In this document: positions 1-10,453 of the stretch, in pieces | Position numbering within the stretch: the stretch's first letter is position 1 | How the letters are laid out: every line of letters starts with the position of its first letter | Source of the DNA: Datura wrightii | Lineage: Eukaryota > Streptophyta > Magnoliopsida > Solanales > Solanaceae | NCBI GenBank assembly: GCA_035772735.1 | Contig: JASDFA010000016.1 | Coordinates: forward strand, 153,648,501 to 153,712,500 | Direction: 5' to 3' | Length of the DNA stretch: 64,000 nt | Program-made: the position numbers and the translations under genes | Notes under the pieces: model-generated | Told to the model about the DNA's origin: nothing | The model's input: only the letters and a program-made list of their open reading frames with translations | Databases searched by the model: none

Positions 1-119
1 GGTTGTCTTAGGCTCATTGGTCCTTAGTGCATATATTTATAGATGACATGCTGTTTCATTTTCTCAAATAATAAGAATCGCATTACTTGAGGACAAGCAA
101 TGACTTAAGTTTTGGGGTT
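1..119 (+). mobile_element. 3' end of a retroelement interior (polypurine-tract side)
   Basis: This stretch is nearly the same as 7650-7768, which also sits directly before a TGATGAGTTGG LTR. It ends in a purine-rich tract (AAGTTTTGGGGTT) directly before the LTR start, as expected of a polypurine tract. It contains CTTG-AGGA-CAAG, a short version of the pre-PPT hairpin seen in other elements here. I infer it is the 3' end of an element whose body lies left of the window. Confidence 0.6.
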
Positions 120-573
120 TGATGAGTTGGTAATTTACCAAATCACGAGGCTCTTCAACATGGATTTTAGCATGATTTTCAGGTCATTTAGATGGCTTTT
201 ATGCCCTTATTCCTTGATCTTTGTAGGTACCTAACTTGAATAGGAAAAACATAAAATCGAGAAAAAATGATGGAAAAAAGGAGATGAGGACCAGCACTCC
301 ACCGGAGGGCACCGACGAAACGCCGGTTGATTGTAGTTACACATTGTGCTGATGAATATGAATACTGGTGAACCACAGATCAACACTGATGAAACTCTAG
401 CACTAGCATTGAAGGGTTCTTAATTTCACTGATCATCAACCAAAATCAACTGGCGGATTGCGGATGAGCACTGGTGAGCTTCCTGTGAATTGTAAGTGAC
501 GTCCATCTACATAGGTGTAAAAACATCCAGCTCTGAAAAAGAGGAGAAATAATGTAAGCTATTTTTGTACATC

Positions 574-580
574 TATAAAA
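574..580 (+). promoter_or_regulatory. TATA box of LTR A
   Basis: CTATAAAAGG lies about 20 bp upstream of the point where LTR B inserted. LTR C has the matching ATATATAAAAGG at 8216-8224. The position within the LTR and the conservation support a retroelement promoter. The solo LTR landed just downstream, near the expected transcription start. Confidence 0.55.
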
Positions 581-600
581 GGAACTAAACATTTCATTAG

Positions 601-2144
601 TGATGAGTTGGTAATTTATGAACTCATTAGGCTCATAAGAATGAGCTTTAGCTTAGTTTTCAACTCATTTAGATGAATTTTATGCCCTTTTTGGCTTTTT
701 ATGTGCAAATATCTAATTTGAAGAAAAGAGCAAGAAGTGAATTAAAAAGAAGGAAATCAGGTGAAACCTGATGCTTCACCTGAGAAGATTGGCAAAACGT
801 TGGCCAGACGCAGATGATCACCACCTTGAGGAACTAAAGCAACCGGCGGTCGCGGACATCAATCAGCGACTCACCGGTTAACTCGCCTATGGGCACTTGA
901 ACTTGCTGGATCAAAGAGAAAGAAATCGGCGTAGCGTGGTTGGAGGCCGATGAACCGTTGAAGGACCAGTCGAAGGTTACTGGAAATCACTAAAGAAGCA
1001 ATGGATGATAGCCAGCAGTTCATGGAATGTAACCGGTGAACTGTCGGTCCTTTCACAAGTGCCAAAATACCTGAGCAGGAGCAAGTACGTCCAACACTGA
1101 AAAAGAGGGGATTGGTTGGCATACTTTTAGATATATTCTAGAAATAAGTACTCTATATGTATCAGATCTTAACTTTTAGCTTTTTGAACATTCTTTTTGC
1201 TGAACCAGAAAGTAGAATTCTATTAGTGGAAATTATAAAATATTAATTTTCTTTTCTTCATCTTCTTCTTCTGTAGCAAGGTACTGCCATTTTTAAAGAC
1301 ATATTGTGGAATTTAATTTTGTTGCTCTAATTATTAAAATCAATGAGTTTATTGTTAAATATTCTCTTTAGTTTCTTAACAATGAGTAGCTAAATCATTA
1401 ACTAGACGTGTGTGGTGATGAATGCTTAATTAGATTGGATATTGCTAGATTCATCTCAGTATTGCTTAATTGGTGTAAATCTATTAAGTTCTCTCTAATT
1501 TATAATTGATGAACCATAGTTGTAGATATGGGTCTATTTTTCTTACTTGATTTCTGCTTGAAAGAAAAGAATCGAGTATTGGGAGAGAATTTGATGGGGA
1601 AATGGATGTGATATTGTGGAGAGGGCTAGATATAGCCAAAACCCATATTCTCATTCCTAATTAATAGCTAATAGCTAGTAATTAGTGAAGCTATAAATCC
1701 AAACTTGATTGGGTTGATTTAATTGTGTCTAGTGGGTCGAAAGAACTCTGGAAAGAGGCATTTATGAGGTTGAAAAACATCGAATGCCCACCTGTCAAAA
1801 GTTATTTACACAATTTGAAATGACGATATGATCTAGCATATACTTGTGTAATTAGCACATCATCTTCACCATACCTCTAGTCCCTCTCATTATTGTCTAC
1901 AACTTTGGTTATTTTGCTGTTCTAATTAGATGAGTTAGAATCTTAACAACAAGTCTCCCCAAAAATATTTATTGCTTTGTTTCTTTTGAGTGGTGCGAGC
2001 CAAACTCAATTTTCCAAACAAAACTTGTGCATATCACTTGTCAGTCTATGTGGGATTCGACCCCGACATCCGTCGGGATAATTATTTTGATACAATGACC
2101 ATTTACGCTCTTTTGTAATAAAGAGTGTATTTTGGATGTTATCA
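601..2144 (+). mobile_element. Solo LTR B nested in LTR A
   Basis: A 1,544-bp LTR with the family termini TGATGAGTTGG and TTATCA. It is flanked by ATTAG (596-600) and ATTAT (2145-2149), a 5-bp target duplication with one change. Removing it and one repeat restores an uninterrupted LTR A that matches LTR C across the join (AACATTTCATTATTCC compared with AACATTCCATTATTGT). No interior is present, so it is a solo LTR, presumably left by LTR-LTR recombination. Near its 3' end it has the phrase GGATTCGACCCCGAC, shared with A and C. Confidence 0.85.
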
Positions 2145-3280
2145 ATTATTCCATATCATATTTTCATTATTCTAGTAGTCTTGTATTGAAGTAGAGAGAG
2201 ATAGAGAGATAACCAATCTTCTTCTTCTTCTACAAGGTAGAAACTCCACTCGAGCTAAAAGCCTTGCTGAAATTTTCTTACTCAAGTTGTGAATGGATAT
2301 TGAATTTTTATTAAATGCAATGTCTTTTTCTACTTTCATGAGTAGCTAAATTTCTTGCTAGGTGTGTTTGAATGATTGGGGTTGATTTGAATTGAGTATT
2401 GTTTATTTGATCTTAGATTTACTGTATTAGTATAATTTTAGTATTTCCTTTGAGTTTTAGTCCTAGTACTAATATTTCCAAATGTGGGTTGAATTTATTT
2501 GCTTTAATTTTTCTTGAAAAAGGAATTTGAGGTATGGATGAAGAAATACTAATGGGTAATTAGATGTTGATCATGTAGGGTTGGTCTAGACATAGCCTAA
2601 ACCCATTATCACATACCCATTGAGAATCTAAGCTAGAAATAGTTAATCTCACCCAAGTTGATGTGGTTGTTGTGAAAAGAACTTTGGGGTTTGAAAAAAC
2701 CTGAGGTTAATGTATCTAATTGGTTGAGAAACTTAGGATGCTACCTTGTCTACTATTAATTATACTATTGAGTAATGAGAGAAGATTTTTTCAATCCCAA
2801 TCCAATGACGCTCCTATCAATATCATGCCCCTAGTCATTTCATCTTTTGTGTTTTCTATGCTTTACCTCCGTTTTCGTTATAGAATTCCATTTTTAGTTA
2901 ACAAATTGCATTTCACCAATTTTTGCTTCATTTCTTTAGAAACATTGATGCTAATTACTTCAATTTAATAGACAACTCTTGTATGATCAACTCACATTTC
3001 TTGTGGGATTCGACCCCGACACCGGTCGGGTATATTTGTTTTGTCAACGACCGTTTACACACTCTCCTCAAGAGGACTGAATTTAGACATTATCAAAAAT
3101 GACGTTGGGATGAGTGTTTCTCTCATGCGCTTTTGTTTAAAATTTGAGTGAGTGGTTGCTGAGCCTTTGTCGGGCTCGAAATGGATGAAATGAAATGAAA
3201 AACTATCCTTGAATTGTTAGTGCAAGTCTGTGTTTCGCCTTTGTAAATAGTAGGTAGTCAATAAACTTCAAGTATTTTCT

Positions 3281-3481
3281 TTATGCCACGGTTCTTTCCC
3301 GAGGAGCAATTTCATTTTCCTTTCTTTTTTTATTACCAAACCCAGGTGATATTTTACAATGATAGATTGTAGGACGACTTTCTGACGGGAAAATGCAATG
3401 TCTTTGAATCTTGTGAAATTGTTTTTGAAGGTTTCTCAATTTTTCTTCTTCCACTCTCATCACATTCCACACCTGTTTCAC
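3281..3481 (-). CDS. Small hypothetical ORF (66 aa) in the D-type interior
   Basis: An intact 66-codon frame with ATG, lysine and arginine rich, with a predicted short helix near residues 10-25 (EEEKLRNLQKQFHKIQ). It lies downstream of the GGAGGCAACCC motif, where the inner and outer elements carry their second ORF. I recognise no domain. It could be the remnant of a second ORF or a chance frame. There are no other copies in the window to compare. Confidence 0.25.
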   Translation of the reverse strand: MKQVWNVMRVEEEKLRNLQKQFHKIQRHCIFPSESRPTIYHCKISPGFGNKKRKENEIAPRERTVA

Positions 3482-3554
3482 CCCTACACATTCAAAAACA
3501 ACAAAAACATCAAGTAAAACAAAACAAAAGAAAAATAAAAAACAAAATGTAAAA

Positions 3555-3610
3555 GCACTTGGGTTGCCTCCGATGAAGCGCCTTAGCTATTGTCGTGGCT
3601 TGATGACTTC
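3555..3610 (-). other. Conserved post-ORF motif (GGAGGCAACCC), decayed copy
   Basis: On the minus strand this reads GCCACGACAATAG, then AAGGCGCTTC, then GGAGGCAACCCAAGTG. It matches, with changes, the motif after the protease/pol-tail stop in the inner (44994-45043) and outer (53413-53460) elements. The AGGCAA loop is kept, but the stem is largely lost here. It marks the end of the first coding block. Confidence 0.55.
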
Positions 3611-3919
3611 AACATTCACCACTTTTCTCTCCATTTTGAGCTTTTGAACCGCATCCCTAGTTTCTTATCCATTCTTCTACTCCTCCTGAGGGGTGGTGGT
3701 GTAAGCATCAAGGAACCAAGCAATGGATGTTGCATTTTGCATTTCTTGGCCCTTAAAGGAAGGATGTGCTTTGACCTTGTTAGCATGTCCTACTCTAAGA
3801 TAAGCCACCTTGATCTTCCTCCTCAATTTCCTTCATTGACTTGGTCCCCTCAGTCTCCATGTTGTCAACCAAGTTCAACATTGAAAAATGGTAAGAGGGT
3901 GGTTTAAGTCGCTACCCTT

Positions 3920-4600
3920 TCAAGTATGCTTCTTGCTTGACAGACTCTTGAGCATGATTTGTTGGATGTCACTGTAGGACTCTAGTGTCACTTCTTCAAC
4001 TTTTGCATCTTGCATTTTTGCAATGTTGGTTGGTTGGCATACCTCTATGACTTCTTCAAAGTTAACCTTGAATCCTTCTTCATCATCTTTTTGAGCTTCC
4101 TCCCATGAGTCAAGTTGAGTTATGCCCCATTGTTCACTTCTTCTTGTGATGCTCCTCAATGTTTCCTCTGCTTCTTCTTTTAGAGATTTATAGCTTTCTT
4201 CTTGAGGAGTTGATGATTCCATGGGCATAGAGGGATTGACCCTCTCTTCCGCATTAGACTTCTACTCCAAAAAGGTTTGGAGCATGGCTTCCATGAGCCC
4301 ATACGTACTTCTTCTTCCCTCCCTTGCCATGGCGTCATTCCTATCAAGCTTAGGAGTACAATTTTTATCATAACCATTATAGCGGAAAGTGAACTCATTT
4401 GGGGATCCATCCCAATGTCTCCCATGACTACTACATAATGTTCATCTATACCCATCATAGGAGGGAGAAGGTACACTCATCTCCCTTCTAATGGCATATT
4501 TTTAATCTTTCCAATAGTGTGGTCCTGCACAATAGGGAAATGGGTCATTATGATAAGGGTTACAACCAACAAACGTCATTTCATTCCACGATTCCATCAT
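3920..4600 (-). pseudogene. Broken unknown ORF of the D-type element
   Basis: One minus-strand frame starts with ATG-ATG at 4600 and runs about 227 codons to a stop at 3920. At least three internal stops interrupt it (after the segments ending HYWKD, YDGYR and QTFLE). The frame stays coherent across the stops: SPNEFTFRYNGYDKN, then LDRNDAMARE, then an acidic stretch with SLKEEAEETLRS and WGITQLDSWEEAQ. I do not recognise the family. It occupies the slot between primer site and GGAGGCAACCC motif where gag or gag-protease sits in related elements, but no gag core, zinc knuckle or protease motif is visible. It may be a gag remnant or a family-specific protein. Confidence 0.45.
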
Positions 4601-4711
4601 AAAACTACAAACAAACAAAAACAAAAAAAAACAAAAATTAAATAAGATGTAAAACAAAAATGCAAAACTAGTTCGAATCAATAAATAACTAATGGCTTAT
4701 CACAACTTAAT

Positions 4712-4729
4712 TCCCTGGCAACGATGCCA
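4712..4729 (-). other. Primer-binding site, tRNA-Asp type (degenerate)
   Basis: Minus-strand TGGCATCGTTGCCAGGGA starts 4 bases after the LTR D end. It differs from the tRNA-Asp complement TGGCGCCGTTGCCGGGGA at three positions, all transitions. It identifies LTR D as a 5' LTR and fixes the element on the minus strand. Confidence 0.7.
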
Positions 4730-4733
4730 TTTT

Positions 4734-6304
4734 TGATAAACGCTCAAATACACTCCTCATTTAAAGAAAATGTAAGTGATTGTTGTATCAAAATAAATAT
4801 TTCCCATGGATGTTGGGTTTGAATCCCATAGAGAATTGAGTCAATAATTCAAGAGTTATAAACTAATTAAAACTAGGGCACAAACTTGTTTAACATTTGA
4901 AATGAAAATTAGGGTAAAATTAAAGGAAAACACTTTCTAATTCTAATTTAAAACTAAGTGGAGAGAATTCCAATTGTTGCAATCACAAGTGAGAAGGCTA
5001 GAGGTATGCTATAGATGAGTTCACAACTAAATCGGATTTTCTTCAATGCCTTAGACTTAAAATTAGCATAGATAGCAGTGGATAATTCACATTCTCTTGT
5101 TTTTCAACCGCAAGAATGTTTATGCCTTGGGTTTTCTCAAATCCCAAAGCCAATTCAAGTTATCAACCACAAAAGCTTGAGGAAGGACTAGCTATTTCTA
5201 GCCTTGACCTTTAATGGAGTGGAAATGTGGGTATTGACTATCTCAAGATCAATCCCACACACCTAATACTCCAATTAATCACTATTATCTTCTCACCCAA
5301 TTCTCACTTTCCTCTTTCAAGCAAAAACAAGAGAAGTCAAGCACAATTCATGTTTGTGAACCATCAATTTTAGCAATTAAAACTCGGGAGAAGACAATAG
5401 ATCTATGATTGAAATAAGAATCCAAGAGCAATTCATCAAAACCCAATCAATTGAACAAACCCACCATGAAAACACCCTTAGCTAGCAAATTAGCTATGCA
5501 TATTTAAAGATATAGAGAAGATACCAAGAGGATTCCTCTCACTTTCATCACACTAGCTTCACAAATTTGCTTCATAAGCTCTTACAATAATGGTGGAATT
5601 CCCAAAAATGGGTTAAAGAAAAAGAACAAGAAAAGTACTATCTAACTCTGCAATTCTATATTGAAAGAGTTCTGCCAAAAATTCTATCAAAAAGATGAAG
5701 TCTAGATAAATGAATTAGTGGTGTACAATGAAAGTTATGTAAATATATGTACTTTCTTATGTACAACTTTCCCCAAATTTTCTTGAGTCTTTTAGATGCT
5801 TTGGAGACCTTTCTGGATCTTTTTACCCTTCATTGGATGGCCTCACATGCGAAGCACCGGTGTTTAGCCGATGTAAATTTGCAGAGCACCAGCTGTCCAC
5901 CACACTAAAATAGTAAACTGGTAGTGACCACTGGCAGCTGAACCGGTGATTCGTCGCTGCCCAACTACCAACTGCCGGTGAGTCGCTGGTCCAAGCAGTA
6001 GCTTCAGCGTTTTTCCCGCATTTTTCCCTTCTGTATCCGCATTTAGCCGATTTAAAAGCATGTCCTTACACCTCTTTTTGAGCTCAAATCTGTCATTATC
6101 TTTTGCTCCTCTCCTTCATATGCTAACTCCTCAAATTTTATCTCAAACACCATGTGTTTTGCTCGATTTCATGATTTCTCTATTCAAGTGACATACCTAC
6201 AAGGATTCAAAGCAATAGAGCATAAAATCCACATAAATGATTCTAAAACTAAGCAAAAAGTCATGCTTAGGAGCCTAAAAAGTTGGTAAATTTCCAACTC
6301 ATCA
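4734..6304 (-). repeat. LTR D (5' LTR of the inverted element)
   Basis: On the minus strand it begins TGATGAGTTGG at 6304 and ends TTATCA at 4734, length 1,571 bp, with the same termini as LTRs A-C. A primer site follows directly. The right flank (GGTAC) is not duplicated at a detectable left end, because the element's 3' half is not in place. The frame at 5864-6061 inside it is not recognised. Confidence 0.75.
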
Positions 6305-7768
6305 GGTACCACGGAATATTTTTTGTGGCATGAAAAATGTGTTTGAAGAAATTATGCATTGGAAATAAAAAATGTTGCACTCTCTTGTTATATATTGTGC
6401 ATCCTTGTTTGGCTTGTAGATTCACATGCTTAATGGTTGTAAAATCATAATCTAGCTTTGTGTGAACTCTGTGGAGTGTGATGCCTTGTATGGTGAGGCT
6501 GATTGAATGATTCCCATGCATAGAGGTTTGTCTAGAACTTTCCTAAGAGTTATTCAAGGTGAAACCTAGAGGTAGTTTCACTTAGAACATGATTTTAGGA
6601 TTTCTATTTCTAGTCACTTCACCCAAAATGACCTCCCTTAACATCTTCCCTTGTTAGACAATATTGAGCCTTTGACCCTTTTTATTGGAAACCACATTAC
6701 AAGCCAATGTCCCCTTGTAATGCTATTCTTTGGAACCCATCCTCCCTAATTGCTTCTTTTTGTGATGAATGATGATAAAGGGAGCTTGAAGCCCAAAAAA
6801 TGGGGAGGAGATAAGGAAAGTAATGGAAATGAGGCAAAAAAGCCTAAGTTTGGGGGTTTGCAAGAAGGGGAGAAATGTGATGAGCATTAATAGGAGGTAG
6901 CATCAAATTGTAATAAAAATGAATGAAATGATGGGTTGAGAAACCTAGAATCATCAAAAGAGAGATTATAGTGAAAGGTGTTATCCCTTGCTTAAATGAG
7001 GCTAAATGTGAAAACCGTAGGAGTTATAAGGGTGGCTCTTGATTAACTAAGATGAAGATAGAGAAAAAGGAGAGATAAAAGGGAGTGATCTAAAGAGTAT
7101 GATGGGATGTTAAAAGTTTACAAAAAGGGCCATTAGGGAGGTTCTAGTCACTAGAGCTAAATAATTGTCCTACCCTTACCCCTAGCCTTCATTTTGACCT
7201 CCAAGTCCTAATTGATTCTGAGTGTAGAAACTCTATATTAGTTGCGAGTTACATGAAGGGAAAGCCTATGGGTCGAGAGTGTGCATGGAGAATTTCTTTG
7301 TGAGTGTGAGAGTTATTGTCTTATTCTATAATCCCTTGTGTGTGCATTGTTTGATGATAAGAAAATGGGATTCTCTCCTTTTGTGATTGGCATCACCTCC
7401 TTTGAAAATACACTTGCATTGGTACAAAGAAGTGATGGGGACATTATTGTTGTAAGCTTCAAGGCAATCTTTGAATTTGAATTTGTAATGATTTGAGATG
7501 CTATGTGTGCTTGTGGGGATAAACCATACCCCTATTCTGAAGAAGGAAAGTATTTGTGAATCATGGGTATTCATTGTGGTTACCTTTTAAAACATTTTCA
7601 TATTTTGGGAAATCTTTTCTCTCTTTCCTTGAGTTGATGAGCATTTTATGGTTGTCTTAGGCTCATTGGTCCTTAGTGCATAGATTCATAGATGACATGC
7701 TATTTCATTTGCTCAAATAATAATAATTGCATTACTTAAGTACAAGCAATGGTTCAAGTTTTGGGATT
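6305..7768 (+). mobile_element. 3' interior of an Athila/Tat-like non-autonomous element
   Basis: Non-coding. It ends in a purine-rich tract directly before LTR C and shares its last 119 bases with 1-119. A second PPT-like stretch, CCTAAGTTTGGGGG, is at 6843-6856. No coherent coding frame is seen; the minus-strand frames at 6267-6521 and 7326-7574 look spurious. It may be the missing 3' half of the inverted unit to its left. Confidence 0.55.
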
Positions 7769-9179
7769 TGATGAGTTGGTAATTTACGAACTAACTAGGC
7801 TCTTAAACAGGAGTATTTGCTTGGTTTTTAGGTCATTTAGATGGATTTTATGCCCTTTTTCCTTGATCTTTGTAGGTACCTAACTTAAATAGGAAAATTA
7901 TAAAATTGAGCAAAAAGCATGGAAAAAAGGAGATGAGGATCGGCGCTCCACTGAAGGGCACCGGCGAAACGCCGGTTGATCACATTTACACGCTATGCTG
8001 ATGAAGATTAATACCGGTGAGCCATAGATCAACAAGGGCGAACCATTGGTGCTAGCAGTGAAGGGTTATTGATTTCCCTGATCAGCAGCCAAAATCAATT
8101 GGTAGATCACGGATGAGCATCAGCGAACCGTCCGTGAATCGCAAGTGAGTCTACATAGGGGTAAAAATGTCCAGCTCTGAAAAAGAGAAGAAAGAATGTA
8201 CCCTATTTTTATACATATATAAAAGGAAATGAACATTCCATTATTGTATATCATATTTTCATTATTTTTATTGAAGTAGAGAGAGGTAGAGAGAGAAACA
8301 ATCTTCTTCTTTTTCTACAAGGTAAAAACTTCAATGGAGCTAAAACTCTAGCTAAAATTTTCTTACTCGTGTTGTGATTGGATGTTAAATGTTTATTGAA
8401 TGCAATATTTTCTTCTTCTTCCATGAGTAGCTAAATTTCTTGCTAGGAGTGTGTGAATGATTAAGATTGATTTTAATTGGGTATTATTTATTTGATCTTA
8501 GATTTACTCTATTAGTATAATTTTGGTATTTCCTCTACGTTTTAATCTTAATACTGATAGTTGCAAATGTGGGTTGAATTTACTTACTTCAATTTTGCTT
8601 GAAAAAGGAATATGAGGTATGGGTGAGTAAATTCTAATGGGAAATTTTGTGTTGATCATATGGGGTTGGGCTAAACAAAGACAAAACCCATAATCACATA
8701 CCCATTGATAGTCTATGCTACAAATAGTTAATTCTCACCCAAGTTGATGTGGTTGTTGTGAAATGGACTTCGGGGTTTGAAAAAACCTGGGGTTAATGCA
8801 TCTAATTGGTTGAGAAACTTAGGATGCTACCTTGTATACTTTTAATTATATTATTGAGTAATACTAGGAGCTTTTAGCAATCCCAATTCAATGACGCCCC
8901 TATCAATATCACACCCCTAGTCATTTCTCCTTTGGTGTTTTCTACGCTTTACCTCTATTTTCATGATAGAATTCCTCTTTAATTAACAAATTCATTTCTC
9001 CCAATTTTAGTTCATTGCTTTTGAAACACTGATGCTAATTACTTCAATTTAATAGACAACTCTTGTGTGATCGAATCACAATCCTTATGGGATTCGACTC
9101 CAATACCGGTCGGGTATATTTATTTTGTCAACTATTGTTTACACTTTCTCGTCAAGAGGAGTGAATTTGGATGTTATCA
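7769..9179 (+). repeat. LTR C, TGATGAGTTGG family
   Basis: A 1,411-bp LTR running from TGATGAGTTGG to TTATCA, preceded by a polypurine tract and with a TATA box (ATATATAAAAGG) at 8216-8224. It is followed by AGCCATCAG with no primer site, so it is a 3' LTR. It is the intact template used to reconstruct the insertion in LTR A. Confidence 0.8.
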
Positions 9180-10453
9180 AGCCATCAGATGCAAGTTCTC
9201 CAATAGCTAGTTAAATTTCCTTAGGACTGAATCTATTATTGACGGTCCTTCTAGTGGTTGAACGTCCATTATAGACACTATCAAAACAACATATTTTAAT
9301 GTGATCACTGCCTAAGCCTGATGGTGGAGCTGATGCTCCGTCACAGGGTTGACATGTTGTTATATGAGCCGTAATATTCAAATAAACATCTGGTTAAACT
9401 TTTAGAGTGTAACGATGGAGTTGATGGGCTGTCACAGAGTTGACGGTCCATTAGAATGGTCGTCAATTTGAGCTGCTTCTAATCCTTTTGCAAACCATCT
9501 TTAACCTAAGAATATTTTTTTTACAATCATCACAAAGACAATTAAATCTGACAAAAGTTTCTCAAAAACTATCATTTTTCATAGTTAATAGCATCAAATG
9601 TGTCGTCAAATATCGACATATCACATCCCTTGGACCGTCTTTGGTTTTTTAATATTATCAGATGTGGGGTCTTTGTTGAGTGAATTTGGGTTGGGTCTTT
9701 TAAAATTTGGGATGGGTTGGTCTTTAATAAGTCACCCATAAGCTGAACAGACCCGACCCATGAGCCCTTAAATGATAATCAAAAGGAGAATCATGAAACT
9801 TTTGCCTGACGACTTACCCCTCTCTGTCTCTTCCCTCATTCTCCCCTTCATCTCTTCCCCCATTTCTACAAACATCCATTTTTGTTGCATTCTTACTCAA
9901 AATATCTATTGCATTGCATCCATCACTAGCACACCAAGCTCTGCGCAAAACCTAGGGTTTTGGAAGCCCAAAAGTTCATGCATTTCTTCACTCAAGCATG
10001 CGGCACTTGAAGTCATTTAGGAACTTAACCTTGTGCTTTAATCTTCATTTTGAATGCATAATGTGATTTTCATGATGTGTTTACTTGGAGTATTATGAAC
10101 CTATCCCTGCAGTATGACTTGGGGGGGGGGGGGAGAACTTGGGTAAAATTTGCTAGAAATATGAACGGGGCTTAGGTGATTGTTTGATTGTACTTAAATG
10201 TTGATTAATTGTTTATTGATCTTGAAATTGATATAGGACCATCACATGTCTATATTTTGTTCAAAATTGAATTACCCAAAATGTTGGAACAGTGTTGAAC
10301 TCGCAAAGGACGGATTGTCTTTTCCAAATATGGCTCGTCTGTATCTCTATCATTTGAACCCAAAAAATTAAATTTTCTGAGTCAAAAGATGACTAAAGGG
10401 ACAAACCGTCTTTTGATCGGACAATCTGCACCTTGAACCGTCCACTGAAATAG
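9180..10453. other. LTR scraps and unassigned sequence
   Basis: 9180-9660 carries repeated phrases such as GCTCCGTCACAGGGTTGAC and GTTGACGGTCCATT. They resemble the LTR starting at 63636, so I read this part as an old LTR fragment. 9660-10453 is unassigned: an 82-codon frame at 9772-10020 has no recognisable domain, and there is a run of 13 G at 10121-10133. I see no splice pattern or conserved product that would support a host gene. Confidence 0.4.

Larger units (their letters stand above)
120..3095 (+). repeat. LTR A, TGATGAGTTGG family, interrupted by a solo LTR
   Basis: It starts TGATGAGTTGG and ends TTATCA, the same termini as LTRs B, C and D. Without the nested solo LTR (601-2144) and its target duplication it is about 1.43 kb, close to LTR C (1,411 bp). 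The polypurine tract upstream suggests it is a 3' LTR of an element to the left. Directly after its end lies the interior of an inverted relative, with no clear primer site. Open frames inside it (for example 871-1122 and 2720-2968) have no recognisable product. Confidence 0.8.
3096..4733 (-). mobile_element. Interior of an inverted non-autonomous element (belongs to LTR D)
   Basis: Read on the minus strand from 4733, this region starts with a primer site, then an AT-rich leader, a broken ORF (4600-3920), a remnant of the GGAGGCAACCC motif (3610-3555) and a small ORF (3481-3281). No RT, RNase H or integrase motif is visible. It stops abruptly at the end of plus-strand LTR A, so its own 3' LTR is missing or was lost by rearrangement. 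The order of parts resembles the non-autonomous elements at 41-57 kb. Confidence 0.6.

Noticed and set aside
9772..10020. 82-codon open frame that might be a host exon
   Set aside because: No recognisable domain, no supporting splice structure, and retroelement debris on both sides.
10121..10133. Run of 13 G as a functional quadruplex
   Set aside because: A single homopolymer run with no further spaced G runs; more likely slippage or sequencing noise.
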